Positions 7,658 to 17,132 of a DNA stretch of 64,000 bases are shown here, in pieces. Position numbers and translations under genes: made by a program. The stretch lies in the NCBI RefSeq assembly GCF_019038595.1, contig NZ_JAHOPF010000001.1:434001-498000 (forward strand), in the 5' to 3' direction. The notes under the pieces are model-generated. The model searched no databases, was not told the origin of the DNA, and saw nothing but the letters and a program-made list of their open reading frames with translations. Numbering within the stretch: position 1 is the stretch's first letter; every line of letters starts with the position of its first letter. The DNA comes from Kaistella soli. GTDB lineage: Bacteria > Bacteroidota > Bacteroidia > Flavobacteriales > Weeksellaceae.

Positions 7658-8824
7658 TTATGCTGAAGTTTTTTTGGAAATAAGTCTTAGTAAGGTATAT
7701 CCTGCCAATCCTGAAATTACTGAAGCTGCGAGAATTGCGAATTTTGCTTCATCCTGAATTTCCGGGTGATCTTTAAAGGAAAGCAACGCGATGAAAATCG
7801 ACATGGTAAAACCAATTCCTGCCAAAAGTCCAACACCAATCATTTGATTCCACGAGCTTTTATCCGGCAAAGTGCTTATTTTCAGTTTGATAAAGACGAA
7901 TGAAAATAAATTAATTCCTATTACTTTTCCTAAAAATAACCCGAGAATTATCCCGTAACCGAAATTCGTAAACAGACTGTCGACCATCCCATCCTTAAAA
8001 GTAATATTGGTATTAGCCAGCGCAAAAAGCGGCATAATTAAGAAGTTCACCGGAAGATGAAGTTTTTGCTCCAGCTTTTCAAGGGGTGAAACTTCTGTAT
8101 CGGAAACATTTGTCGGAATGGTAAAAGCCAGAAGAACGCCTGCAATAGTTGCGTGAATTCCTGAGTGATGCATGAAATACCAGAGGAAAACTCCGGGAAT
8201 GATATAAAAAATATGTTTCTTAAACTTCAGGAAATTTAATGCTATTAAAATCGTCACCATCAGAGCACTCAAGCCTAAATAATCCCAGTGAATCTGGTCC
8301 GTATAGAAAATTGCAATCACCACAATTGCGCCCAAATCATCAACAATCGCCAGTGCAGCCAAAAATATTTTCAACGAAAGCGGAACACGCTTTCCAAGCA
8401 TTGAAATAATCGCAAGAGAAAATGCAATATCTGTTGCCATCGGAATTGCCCATCCTTTGACATAATCTGTACCCTGATTAAAAAGAAAGAAGATTAGGGC
8501 CGGAACCAACATTCCGCCTAATGCAGCAACAATAGGTAATGAGGCGCTTTTGAAGCTGGAAAGTTCGCCTTCCACGATTTCCCGTTTAATTTCCAGACCG
8601 ACAAGCAAAAAGAAAATGGCCATCAGACCGTCATTAATCCAAATGCTTAGAGAATAATTCAGGTGAAAGATTTGGGTGCCGATTTTGGTATCGAGTAATC
8701 TCTGGAAAGCCTCTCCTGCAGAGGAATTGGCAATAATGAGCGAAACTGCAACACAAATAATGAGTAAAATTCCCGATGATTGTGAACTGTGAAGGAATTT
8801 TTTGAAATAATTGGTAATAAGCAT
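7658..8824 (-). CDS. nhaA: Na+/H+ antiporter NhaA
   Basis: 388 residues, the same as E. coli NhaA. It exports Na+ or Li+ in exchange for protons at alkaline pH or under salt stress. The paired ion-binding aspartates are visible in ALAIVDDLGAIVVIAIFYT, and MATDIAFSLAIISMLGKRVP and GLEIKREIVEGEL are also family hallmarks. About 11-12 membrane spans. It begins 16 bases after the spoT stop codon, so it is probably co-transcribed with the (p)ppGpp enzyme, linking it to stress physiology by position only. Confidence 0.96.
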   Translation of the reverse strand: MLITNYFKKFLHSSQSSGILLIICVAVSLIIANSSAGEAFQRLLDTKIGTQIFHLNYSLSIWINDGLMAIFFLLVGLEIKREIVEGELSSFKSASLPIVAALGGMLVPALIFFLFNQGTDYVKGWAIPMATDIAFSLAIISMLGKRVPLSLKIFLAALAIVDDLGAIVVIAIFYTDQIHWDYLGLSALMVTILIALNFLKFKKHIFYIIPGVFLWYFMHHSGIHATIAGVLLAFTIPTNVSDTEVSPLEKLEQKLHLPVNFLIMPLFALANTNITFKDGMVDSLFTNFGYGIILGLFLGKVIGINLFSFVFIKLKISTLPDKSSWNQMIGVGLLAGIGFTMSIFIALLSFKDHPEIQDEAKFAILAASVISGLAGYTLLRLISKKTSA

Positions 8825-8840
8825 GAATATTTTTCCTGGT

Positions 8841-11045
8841 TTAAAGTCGTTTTACGCGTGAAACACCGTTAATGTTTTTCAGCTGTTTGAAGGTTTCTTC
8901 CAGTTGGCTTCTGTTTTTCACCTCGAGGTTGATATTACCCAGGAAAATACCGTTGTTCGATTCAATTGACATGCTTTTCATATCCATATTCATCGAGTTA
9001 CTGATGACTGCGGTGATGTCGTTGATCATTCCCATTCGGTCAAGACCTTCAATTTCAATTTTAATTCTGTTTTTGAAGCTTTCTTCATTCACCCATTTTG
9101 CCGGTAAAACCCGGTAGTCATATTGTGCGCGGAGGTTTATCGCGTTGGGGCAGCCGTCATTATGTACTTTTATTCCGTCCGAAATGGTGATAAATCCAAA
9201 GATTTTATCTCCCGGAATCACAGTGCAGCATTTGGCAAAAGAATAATTCATCTTTTCTTCGTCTTTGCCGAAAACAATCAGATCCAGATTGGTGTCAGGC
9301 GTTTCGGTGAAAAGTTCGTTTTTATTCGGTGACTTTCGGAAACGCTGCATTATATTACTGAAAAGGCTTTTGCCTTCAGTATATTTTTTAATATCACCTG
9401 CATCTAAATCTCCGCTCTGAAAACTCAGAAAAAGTTCCTGAGAAGTTTTCAGATTAAAGAATTTCTGCATTTTGTTTATTTCCTCATCATTGAAATTCAG
9501 TTTCGCATGACGCAGTTTTCTCTGCAGAATTTCTTTTCCTTCTTCTACCAGATGATTTTTTTCTGAATTAAGGATCGCCTTAATCTTTGATTTTGCTTTC
9601 GAGGTAATCACAAAATCCAGCCAGTCTGCTTTCGGTTTTTGATTTTGGGAAGACAGAATATCGACCTGATCGCCGTTTTGCAGAACATAGGAAATGGGAA
9701 CTAATTTTCCGTTTACCTTTGCGCCAAGACATTTGGTTCCCAAATCTGAGTGTACAGAGAAAGCAAAATCAAGCGCGGTGGAACCGATCGGAAGAATTTT
9801 TATTTCCCCTTTTGGAGTAAAAACAAAAACTTCCTTGGAATACAAGTTGAGTTTGATATTATCTAAAAGTTCCGTCGTACTCAGCGACTGTTGGTTTTCC
9901 AACACTTCCCGGATTTCCGTTACCCAGGTTTCGAAATTTTTCTCGTCGCTGTTTTGCCTGAAACCTTCCTTATATTTGTAGTGGGCAGCTACGCCTTTTT
10001 CAGCGATATCATCCATTCTTTCGGACCTGATCTGTACCTCAATCCATTTTTTATCAGGACCCAAAACGGTTAAATGCAGACTTTCATAACCTGTCGACCG
10101 CGGCTGAGTGATCCAGTCGCGCATACGCTGAGGATTGCTGTGGTAAAGGTCTGTAACGATCGAATAGATTTTCCAGGCGAGAAATTTTTCGTTCTTCGCA
10201 TCAGAACGGTAAATAATTCTGATCGCGTAATTATCATACACTTCATCGAAAGTGACACCCTGTTTCAGCATTTTCCGGTAGATGGAAGAGATTGCTTTTG
10301 CCCGGCCTTTTATTGAAAAATTTAAACCTTCGTCTTCGAGCTGTTCCGAAACTTCTTTTTCAAATTCCTGAATGTATTTTTCCCGGCTTTCTTTGGCGAG
10401 TTCAAGACGTTGGGAAATATCAAAATAAACATCGGGATTATTGAATTTCAATGACAAATCCTCAAGTTCAGATTTGATGTTGTACAGGCCAAGACGGTGG
10501 GCAAGCGGTGCATAAATATACACGGTTTCCGAAGCGATTTTTTTCTGCTTTTCCGGAGTCATGCTTTCCAGCGTCCGCATGTTGTGAAGCCGGTCTGCAA
10601 TTTTAATCAGTATCACCCGGAAATCTTCGGAAAGTGTCAGCAGAAGTTTGCGATAGTTTTCAGACTGAATGGAGATATTCTGATGGTTCATCACCGCTAT
10701 TTTGGTGAGGCCGTTTACAATATCAGCAATTTTTTTCCCGAATATTTTTTTGAGGTCTTCGTAGGTGTAATCAGAATCTTCAATAACGTCGTGCAGAAGC
10801 GCACATGCAATGGATGTTGCTCCCAAACCGATTTCGTTTGCCACAATTTTCGCCACTTCAATTGGATGGTAAATATAGGGCTCACCGGTTTTTCGGCGCT
10901 GGTCTTTGTGGGCATCCAAAGCAATATCGAACGCTTTCCGGATGAGTTTATTCTGTTCCTCATCCAAAGTGCGGTAGGTATTGGAAATTAAATCTTTGTA
11001 GCGCGCAAGAATTTCCTTATTTTCCTGTTCTAAGTCGTATACCAT
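8841..11045 (-). CDS. Bifunctional (p)ppGpp synthetase/hydrolase (RelA/SpoT family)
   Basis: 734 residues with the full long-RSH layout. The HD hydrolase domain includes YHPIEVAKIV and LLHDVIEDSDYTYEDL (about residues 60-105), so hydrolysis should be intact. The synthetase domain is marked by YAIRIIYRS, RMRDWITQPRSTGYESLH and EVQIRSERMDDIAEKGVAAHYKYKEG. The basic RMRD in place of the acidic motif of hydrolase-dead RelA fits a bifunctional Rel/SpoT. A TGS domain (VFVFTPKGEIKILPIGSTALDFAFSVHSDLG), a zinc-finger-like region (FAKCCTVIPGDKIFG) and a C-terminal ACT domain follow. It makes and destroys the stringent-response alarmone. Confidence 0.96.
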   Translation of the reverse strand: MVYDLEQENKEILARYKDLISNTYRTLDEEQNKLIRKAFDIALDAHKDQRRKTGEPYIYHPIEVAKIVANEIGLGATSIACALLHDVIEDSDYTYEDLKKIFGKKIADIVNGLTKIAVMNHQNISIQSENYRKLLLTLSEDFRVILIKIADRLHNMRTLESMTPEKQKKIASETVYIYAPLAHRLGLYNIKSELEDLSLKFNNPDVYFDISQRLELAKESREKYIQEFEKEVSEQLEDEGLNFSIKGRAKAISSIYRKMLKQGVTFDEVYDNYAIRIIYRSDAKNEKFLAWKIYSIVTDLYHSNPQRMRDWITQPRSTGYESLHLTVLGPDKKWIEVQIRSERMDDIAEKGVAAHYKYKEGFRQNSDEKNFETWVTEIREVLENQQSLSTTELLDNIKLNLYSKEVFVFTPKGEIKILPIGSTALDFAFSVHSDLGTKCLGAKVNGKLVPISYVLQNGDQVDILSSQNQKPKADWLDFVITSKAKSKIKAILNSEKNHLVEEGKEILQRKLRHAKLNFNDEEINKMQKFFNLKTSQELFLSFQSGDLDAGDIKKYTEGKSLFSNIMQRFRKSPNKNELFTETPDTNLDLIVFGKDEEKMNYSFAKCCTVIPGDKIFGFITISDGIKVHNDGCPNAINLRAQYDYRVLPAKWVNEESFKNRIKIEIEGLDRMGMINDITAVISNSMNMDMKSMSIESNNGIFLGNINLEVKNRSQLEETFKQLKNINGVSRVKRL

Positions 11046-11130
11046 TAAGAAAACTGTTTAAGATACGAAAATAAGTAAAAATGCCAGAATATTGGATAAA
11101 TATACCCAAAAACCTTCATCTTTAAAAGAT

Positions 11131-11161
11131 AAAAAAGTCCGCTTCATCAACTGAAACGGAC
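11131..11161 (-). terminator. Terminator downstream of small stress-type gene
   Basis: On the minus strand GTCCGTTTCA pairs with TGAAGCGGAC (one mismatch) and is followed by TTTTTT. It sits just past the stop of the 11168-11608 gene. Confidence 0.85.
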
Positions 11162-11167
11162 CTGTTG

Positions 11168-11608
11168 TTATTCGTCTTTGCCAAAATTCACTTCAGAGTT
11201 TATGCCTGAATGCGGATCATGATGCTTTACTTCGGGTGAAGAATATATTTCGGATTTTGCCCTTAGAGCAACAATTCTTTTTATATAATCGAGAGACTGG
11301 GCATCCTTAAATTCGATATTCTCAATTAAGTTTTGATGAATCACTTTATTGTCTGCAAAAACCTGATTTGCTTTTTCTATAGAATCCTTTTCTGTTACTT
11401 TTACACTTACTGCCAAACTGTCGTCTTCAAGTGAAGCTTCGTCGTTAAAAAAGGACCGCCAAATGGATGTTTTTACTTCTTTTGCAATAGGTTCGGTATG
11501 TAAATAAACGATATAATCAGAATCATTGAAACCTGCGTGTTCTAAGTCTTCAGAAATTTTCTTTGACTGACTTTGGCTGTTAAATAAGCCTGTTATAATT
11601 GTAGCCAT
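11168..11608 (-). CDS. Conserved hypothetical protein, possible general-stress family
   Basis: 146 residues from the second ATG (MATIITGLF); the first ATG at 11635 adds nine residues that look like untranslated leader. The N-terminal ~40 residues (a short strand with a Ser/Gln stretch, an amphipathic helix, then a D-Y-I-V-Y strand) resemble the alternating beta-alpha start of YflT/general stress protein 17M domains. The match is weak and from memory. The C-terminus is charged and His-rich (KHHDPHSG). No signal peptide. It has its own terminator and stands alone. Confidence 0.6.
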   Translation of the reverse strand: MATIITGLFNSQSQSKKISEDLEHAGFNDSDYIVYLHTEPIAKEVKTSIWRSFFNDEASLEDDSLAVSVKVTEKDSIEKANQVFADNKVIHQNLIENIEFKDAQSLDYIKRIVALRAKSEIYSSPEVKHHDPHSGINSEVNFGKDE

Positions 11609-11748
11609 GATTTCGTGTTTGAATATTCCATACAAATTTTACAAAAAAATCAGGATAAAAACAAGATTTTTGTTTCATTTTTAAGCTTTGAAAATTCGTT
11701 GCTCTCATGTTTTCCGAATTCATCGTACTTCAGGAAAAGATTATTCGT

Positions 11749-11756
11749 TATATTTG
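11749..11756 (+). promoter_or_regulatory. -7 box of PBP4-type gene
   Basis: TATATTTG, a full match to TAnnTTTG, 15 bases before the ATG at 11772. It supports that start over the ATG at 11688. Confidence 0.6.
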
Positions 11757-11771
11757 AAAATAAAAAGGAAA

Positions 11772-13145
11772 ATGAACAGACTCATTCCCATCATTCTGCT
11801 GAGTTCGCAGGTTTTTTTTGCTCAGAATATTGCGCAGAAATTAGATGTTGCGACAAAGAATTTACTCAGTTCTCCTGCTGCATATTCTGCAAATCTTTCG
11901 GTTTATGTTGCTGATGAAAGCGGAAATTTCGTTTACGAATATCAGGGAAATCAGGGACTTTCAACGGCATCGACCCAGAAAATTTTCACCGCGGCAGCAG
12001 CGCTGGAAACTTTAGGTAAAAACTATCAGTATACGACAACAGCTTTATATTCCGGAACGATTTCTGGCGGTAGTCTTTCGGGAAACCTGTTGATTTCTTC
12101 GAACGGTGATCCAACTTTAGGAAGCTGGCGTTATGACAACTATAAACCGGAAAATTTCAGAGAAAAACTCATTGGAGCGCTCAAACAGAAAGGAATTTCT
12201 AAAATTTCGGGCGATCTGATAATTGATGATTCTTATTTTGATTCTCAAAAAGTTCCCGGCGGATGGCCGTGGAATGATATGGGAAATTATTACGGAGCCG
12301 GAGTTTGGGGCGTAAACTGGCGCGAAAACCAGTTCGACATCAGCATGAACGGAAAGGTCATGAAAGGCATAAACATAGATTTGCCCAATGTGAAATGGAT
12401 CAACGAGGTGAAAACGGACAGCACTTCGGACCAGAGCATCGTGTTTACAGCGCCTTATTCTGAAGTAGCGATGATTAACGGATCTCTGCCGACCAAATCT
12501 TCAACGGTTTCGGGAGCGACTCCCAATCCGCCGCTTTCTCTAGGAAGCGAAATCCAAAAATGGCTGAAAGAATCGGGGATTGAGCTTAAAGGAAAAGTAA
12601 CCTCTGTTTCGATGCAGAAAATTAACGGTGAAAGTGTGACGGCAACACCTAAAAACAATATTCTTCTGGAATATCAGTCTCCGACGTTAGACAAAATCAT
12701 TTTCTGGTTTCTGAGAAAAAGTATCAACTTTTATGGCGAAACTTTAATTAAAACTTTAGGAAAGGAAAAGAAAAATGAAGGCAGCTTTGACGCCGGAATT
12801 TCCTATCTCAAAGATTTCTGGAAAAGCAGGGGAATCAATCCGACAATGATTAATTTTGCTGATGGCAGCGGACTATCCCCGCAAAATTATGTATCAGCAA
12901 GAGCAGAAGTACAGTCGCTGCTTTGGAGCAGAAAACAACCGTGGTTCAATAAGTTTTATAATGGTTTTCCTACGCAGGGCAACGGCATGAAAATTAAGAG
13001 CGGAACAATGAAAGACACCAAATCCTATGCAGGATACCACACTGCTAAAGACGGAAAAAAATATGTTTTCGCAATCATCATCAACAATTATCAAAACGGT
13101 GACATCGATCAGGTTCTGTTTAAAGTTTTAAATGTTTTAAAATAA
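11772..13145 (+). CDS. D-alanyl-D-alanine carboxypeptidase/endopeptidase, PBP4 (S13) family
   Basis: 457 residues from ATG 11772 (MNRLIPIILLSSQVFFAQ, a signal peptide). The upstream in-frame ATG at 11688 is rejected because it would place the promoter box inside the gene. All three penicillin-binding motifs are visible: SxxK in STASTQKIF, SxN in KSINFYGE, and KSG near the C-terminus in IKSGTMKDTKS. PBP4/DacB proteins trim peptidoglycan stem peptides or cut cross-links in the periplasm. The long insert between SxxK and SxN, with YGAGVWGVNWRENQF, fits the S13 layout. The histidine-kinase gene follows after nine bases and may share the transcript. Confidence 0.92.
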   Translation: MNRLIPIILLSSQVFFAQNIAQKLDVATKNLLSSPAAYSANLSVYVADESGNFVYEYQGNQGLSTASTQKIFTAAAALETLGKNYQYTTTALYSGTISGGSLSGNLLISSNGDPTLGSWRYDNYKPENFREKLIGALKQKGISKISGDLIIDDSYFDSQKVPGGWPWNDMGNYYGAGVWGVNWRENQFDISMNGKVMKGINIDLPNVKWINEVKTDSTSDQSIVFTAPYSEVAMINGSLPTKSSTVSGATPNPPLSLGSEIQKWLKESGIELKGKVTSVSMQKINGESVTATPKNNILLEYQSPTLDKIIFWFLRKSINFYGETLIKTLGKEKKNEGSFDAGISYLKDFWKSRGINPTMINFADGSGLSPQNYVSARAEVQSLLWSRKQPWFNKFYNGFPTQGNGMKIKSGTMKDTKSYAGYHTAKDGKKYVFAIIINNYQNGDIDQVLFKVLNVLK

Positions 13146-13154
13146 AGAGTTTTG

Positions 13155-14321
13155 ATGAAACGGAAAAGTTTTCTTTCTAAAATAAATAACTGGATCATCT
13201 ATCTTTTGCTCACTGCTGCGGTTGCGGGAGTCGTAATTGCGTCGGTCATTCTGATTGATTATTTAAGAAAGGAAGAAATAAAAAGGATTGAACTTTTTGC
13301 CACTGCGATGAAATATCAGCAGGAAGAAATTATTGAGGATCCCATGACGCTTGATCTGCTTTTACAGATCAGCAAGACCAATAATACCATTCCGGTGATT
13401 GTAACCGATAAAAACAAGAAACCTATTGGTGTTGATTTTCAAAAGAATATTCCCGAAAATGTTCAGAAAGATCCTAAAAAAATGCTCACTTTGCTCCGGA
13501 AAATGGAAAGTTCCTACAAGCCCATTGAACTCCAGATGCCTGACGGAAACAACCAGTATGTTTTTTACACCAACTCCAATCTCCTGAACAATTTAAGGTA
13601 TACCCCATACATTCTGGGATTGCTTGTGGTTGCTTATATTTCTTTCTCGTTCTGGTTTCTGAGGACCATTAAAAAGACTGATGAAGGTTATGTATGGGCA
13701 GGCTTGGCAAAAGAAACTGCGCACCAGATCGGAACACCGCTTTCATCCATGATTGGCTGGATCGAAATTCTCCGCATGGAAAACGAAAACAGTGAAGGCG
13801 TAAGAGAAATTGAAAACGACATCAACAGGCTGAAAACGATTTCTGAAAGATTTTCGAAAATAGGCTCTGTTCCTGAGCTTAATGATTTGAATATCAATGA
13901 GACCCTGCAGCAGAATTTTGATTATCTGAAATCCAGAATTTCAACAAAAGTTCGCTTCATGCTTATTCTTCCCCACCAGAATGTCCTTATCCCACACAAC
14001 CGGATTCTTCTAAGCTGGGTAATCGAAAATATCGTAAAAAATGCAGTAGATGCGATGAAAGGTGAAGGAAGACTGGAAATAGAACTGTACGAAAAAAATA
14101 AATACATCATTGTCGATTTTAAAGATTCAGGTTCAGGGATGACAAATTTTCAGGCAAGAAATGCATTTAAAGCAGGATATTCCACAAAAAGGCGAGGTTG
14201 GGGATTAGGATTGTCTCTTGCAAAAAGAGTGATTAAAGAATACCACAACGGCGATATAAAAATCGCCCACACCGAAGTCGGGAAAGGAACCACGTTCCGT
14301 ATCCAGATGAAAAATTCTTGA
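13155..14321 (+). CDS. Membrane sensor histidine kinase, orphan
   Basis: 388 residues from ATG 13155. Two membrane segments (about residues 12-35 and 145-168) bracket a ~110-residue periplasmic sensor domain of unknown ligand. The cytoplasmic part has the H-box ETAHQIGTPLSSMIGWIE (phospho-acceptor His), N-box ENIVKNAVDAM, G1 DSGSGM and G2 GWGLGLSLAKR, so autokinase activity should be intact. I see no HAMP region of usual length and no response regulator next to it. It follows the PBP4-type gene by nine bases, hinting that it could sense the cell wall, but that is inference from position. Confidence 0.9.
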   Translation: MKRKSFLSKINNWIIYLLLTAAVAGVVIASVILIDYLRKEEIKRIELFATAMKYQQEEIIEDPMTLDLLLQISKTNNTIPVIVTDKNKKPIGVDFQKNIPENVQKDPKKMLTLLRKMESSYKPIELQMPDGNNQYVFYTNSNLLNNLRYTPYILGLLVVAYISFSFWFLRTIKKTDEGYVWAGLAKETAHQIGTPLSSMIGWIEILRMENENSEGVREIENDINRLKTISERFSKIGSVPELNDLNINETLQQNFDYLKSRISTKVRFMLILPHQNVLIPHNRILLSWVIENIVKNAVDAMKGEGRLEIELYEKNKYIIVDFKDSGSGMTNFQARNAFKAGYSTKRRGWGLGLSLAKRVIKEYHNGDIKIAHTEVGKGTTFRIQMKNS

Positions 14322-14393
14322 TTTTTAAGGTAAACCTCTGTTTATCAGTTCATAAATATTATGTAATTTCGTAGGAAACTAATAATATTTATC

Positions 14394-15329
14394 ATGAAAA
14401 AACTAATTTTCCTTTCTTTTTTAATAACTTTTATGTGTTCTAATGCACAGATTCTGGACTTGCTGAAAGATAAGGTTAAAGACAAAACAATGTCTTTCGC
14501 CGGCGAAAAAGTGATTAATGCCATTACCACTGAAGCCATTACTACCAATTTTAAAGACTGCAATACAACAGACGTGAAAAGTCCAGGTTTTGGAGTGAAT
14601 GAAAAATTTACCGATCTGTGCAATGAGAAATTTTCTCAGACTGACGGATATATTCTGAAACCCGGCTTCTACCAGATTAAACTGAAAAGCTTCTGTCTGA
14701 AAGCAGGAACTTACGCGCCAAGCAAAGGAGATGGATATATTTATGCTCCATTAAAAGGGCCGAAAAAAGAAATCATTGACGCATTAGTGAAAAACTGGTA
14801 TAACAATCAGGAGATTCCGCAGCAGAAAGTGCAGTCGTTAATTTGGGCAGTTATTGCAAAATCAAGTTTAAAAAATCTGGATAATGAAAGTAAACTGGTA
14901 GCAGCTAAACTGCTGTCGAAAGACCAGCTTTTGAAACTTTCAAAAATGGGTCTCGATTTTATTCCCGCAAGCGTTATGGATAAAGCGAAAAGCAATCTTC
15001 TGCAGCCCGTGCAGGTCGCTTTGGATGCTGAAAATAAGATCAGAAATTTTTTCAGTACGTCTTCCTCAAATTATGCCGATCTTGAAAGACTTGCAATGAT
15101 TTCAGGCATCAATCCCGAGAAATCTGACGTGCAGTACGGTACATGGGGTCTGCAGCCCGAAGGATATTGGATATCTTACCAACCGCATGGGTACCGGGAG
15201 ATGGAGGTGAAAATTTATGTGCCTTCGACCGTATCTTCTGTGAATTTCATTCCGTCCGATCATGTCGCGGTTCCGGCGAACACTTCCAGCCAGAGACTGA
15301 TGCTTTCGGATATGCTCAACTGTAATTAA
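14394..15329 (+). CDS. Secreted protein of unknown function
   Basis: 311 residues. The signal peptide MKKLIFLSFLITFMCSNAQ is clear and there are no further membrane spans. I do not recognise a family. Features seen: an early amphipathic helix (ILDLLKDKVKDKTMSFAGEKVINAI), four or more cysteines (including NTTDVKSPGFGVNEKFTDLCNEKF and KSFCLKAG), and an ordered C-terminal part with YGTWGLQPEGYWISYQPHG. It is transcribed alone and ends at a strong bidirectional terminator. A near-consensus -7 box (TAATTTCG, one mismatch) lies at about 14363. Probably periplasmic or surface-exposed. Confidence 0.7.
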   Translation: MKKLIFLSFLITFMCSNAQILDLLKDKVKDKTMSFAGEKVINAITTEAITTNFKDCNTTDVKSPGFGVNEKFTDLCNEKFSQTDGYILKPGFYQIKLKSFCLKAGTYAPSKGDGYIYAPLKGPKKEIIDALVKNWYNNQEIPQQKVQSLIWAVIAKSSLKNLDNESKLVAAKLLSKDQLLKLSKMGLDFIPASVMDKAKSNLLQPVQVALDAENKIRNFFSTSSSNYADLERLAMISGINPEKSDVQYGTWGLQPEGYWISYQPHGYREMEVKIYVPSTVSSVNFIPSDHVAVPANTSSQRLMLSDMLNCN

Positions 15330-15336
15330 ACTTAAT

Positions 15337-15369
15337 AAAAAGAGGCGACTTTGTGTAGCCGCCTCTTTT
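15337..15369. terminator. Bidirectional terminator
   Basis: AAAAGAGGCG (15338-15347) pairs perfectly with CGCCTCTTTT (15360-15369). It lies between convergent genes and can end both. Confidence 0.9.
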
Positions 15370-15382
15370 GTCAAATTAAGTT

Positions 15383-17014
15383 TTATATTTTCTTGTAAAT
15401 CACGTAGTAATTCGGATTAAATTCCACCGGATTTTCACTGTTCAGTTTCACCGTTTGCCATTCGGTGGTAGGATTGATCAGTTGATTATCTTTAAGCCTC
15501 AAAGGAAGCGAAAACTTATCAACCACATTGCTGTAACGGAATTTCAGGATGTTTCCGGTTTGCGAATATTCAAGGTTTGGGATTTTTACCGTTCGTAAAT
15601 ACTGATTGAAAACTGAGGAAAAATCAATACCGGATTTCTGCGAAATATAATCTTCAATCTGCTTCGTCGTGACGGTCTGATGGTAGAAATCCTTATTCAA
15701 ACCTCTTAAGATCTGCCTGAATTTTTCATCATCATTAATCACCTGTCGAATGGTGTGAAGCATATTGGCGCCTTTAGGATACATATCGCTGCTCCCTTCG
15801 TTTCTTATGCCGTAATGCCCGATAATCGGTTTGTCATTCTGAATGCTTTTCCGCACGCCGATAATATACTTTTCTGCAGCGTCTTTATCCATATAGTTTT
15901 CTGTGAAAAGGGTTTCCGAATAACTGGTAAATCCTTCATGAACCCACATATCGGCCTGGTCTTTGGCCGTGATATTGTTTGCAAACCATTCGTGACCGGT
16001 TTCGTGAATAATAATGAAATCCCAGTTTAGGCCAACTCCGGTTCCGGACAAATCTCTTCCTAAATAACCGTTTGCGTAGTTATTTCCGTACGCAACGCTG
16101 CTCTGATGTTCCATTCCCAAATAAGGGCTTTCGACCAATTTATAAGAATCTTCGTAGAAAGGATAAGGCCCGAACCAATATTCAAAAGCCTTCATCATTG
16201 GTTTTACCTGCTGGAACTGCTTTTTCGCCTTTTCTAAATTATAATCCAAAACCCAGTAATCTAAATCGAGTTTTCCTTTTTCGCCGTCATAAGAATCTTT
16301 AAAATTCACATACTTCCCAACATTCGGAACAATAGAGTAGGCATTGATTGGGTTTTTCACTTCCCAGGTGAAGATATTTCTGTTTTTCTCGCTGGTCTTT
16401 TTAATAAGGCGGCCGTTTCCGACACCCACGAGATCTTTGGGCGTAATAATTTTCATCACGATTCCGCGGTCGGGTTCGTCGCTCCAGATATCTTTTACGG
16501 GAAGCCAAACGGATGCACCTTCACCTTCCTGAGCAACACTGATAAAAGGGTTTCCGTTATTGTCTTTGCTGAAAACCCAGCCGCCGTCCCAAGGCGCTTT
16601 TTTGGCGATCTTCGGATTTCCGGAAAACTGAATGTTGAATGAACAGGTGTCACCTTTCTTAATAGTTTTTTTTGCTTCAATAAAAATGAAATCACCGTCT
16701 CTTTTTGAAGTGTATTTTTTATCAGAACCAATCAGTTTATAATTCATCGGCTGCTGCAGATCAATTTGAAATACCGGATTCGTAACATCTTTTGTGATTT
16801 CAAAAGTAATTTTATTGGTTCCTGAAACTGATTTTTTATCAAAATCGGGTTCAACGGAAAGTTCATATTTTTTCACATCCCAAAAATTCCTGAATGAAGT
16901 GTTGGAGCCTTTCAGGGAATCTTCTCTTTGAGGAGCATCATTTTTTGGGAAGAGATTTTGCGCAGAGGAAATTCCGTACAGTAAAATAAGTGCGGCAAAC
17001 GTAAGTTTTTTCAT
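15383..17014 (-). CDS. Secreted M1-family metallo-aminopeptidase
   Basis: 543 residues from ATG 17014 (MKKLTFAALILLYGISSAQ, signal peptide). The longer upstream frame is rejected because a promoter box lies just before this ATG. Zinc ligands are visible as HETGHEWFANN plus the distal Glu in WVHEGFTSYSE. The exopeptidase-loop motif reads GMEHQS, a variant of GAMEN common in this phylum. An N-terminal beta domain (~residues 40-230) precedes the catalytic domain, as in M1 enzymes such as leukotriene A4 hydrolase. It probably removes N-terminal residues from peptides in the periplasm or outside the cell. Confidence 0.92.
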   Translation of the reverse strand: MKKLTFAALILLYGISSAQNLFPKNDAPQREDSLKGSNTSFRNFWDVKKYELSVEPDFDKKSVSGTNKITFEITKDVTNPVFQIDLQQPMNYKLIGSDKKYTSKRDGDFIFIEAKKTIKKGDTCSFNIQFSGNPKIAKKAPWDGGWVFSKDNNGNPFISVAQEGEGASVWLPVKDIWSDEPDRGIVMKIITPKDLVGVGNGRLIKKTSEKNRNIFTWEVKNPINAYSIVPNVGKYVNFKDSYDGEKGKLDLDYWVLDYNLEKAKKQFQQVKPMMKAFEYWFGPYPFYEDSYKLVESPYLGMEHQSSVAYGNNYANGYLGRDLSGTGVGLNWDFIIIHETGHEWFANNITAKDQADMWVHEGFTSYSETLFTENYMDKDAAEKYIIGVRKSIQNDKPIIGHYGIRNEGSSDMYPKGANMLHTIRQVINDDEKFRQILRGLNKDFYHQTVTTKQIEDYISQKSGIDFSSVFNQYLRTVKIPNLEYSQTGNILKFRYSNVVDKFSLPLRLKDNQLINPTTEWQTVKLNSENPVEFNPNYYVIYKKI

Positions 17015-17037
17015 ATTAATTTTGAGTATAGCGAAAA

Positions 17038-17045
17038 CAAAGATA
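17038..17045 (-). promoter_or_regulatory. -7 box of M1 aminopeptidase gene
   Basis: Minus-strand TATCTTTG, 23 bases before the ATG at 17014. Confidence 0.6.
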
Positions 17046-17110
17046 AATATTATTTGAATGCAGAAAATATCCTTTTCCGCTTTGGCTCGCTTTGTGTTCG
17101 GAAAAATGAG

Positions 17111-17118
17111 TATTTTTG
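17111..17118 (+). promoter_or_regulatory. -7 box of glutaminyl cyclase gene
   Basis: TATTTTTG, 14 bases before the ATG at 17133. A TTTG at 17091-17094 lies 16 bases upstream, slightly short spacing for a -33 element. Confidence 0.55.
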
Positions 17119-17132
17119 AAAAAATTATCTGA

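Noticed and set aside
11688-11771. ATG start 28 codons upstream for the PBP4-type protein
   Set aside because: The extension has no signal-peptide character, and a TAnnTTTG box lies inside it; ATG 11772 starts a clean signal peptide.
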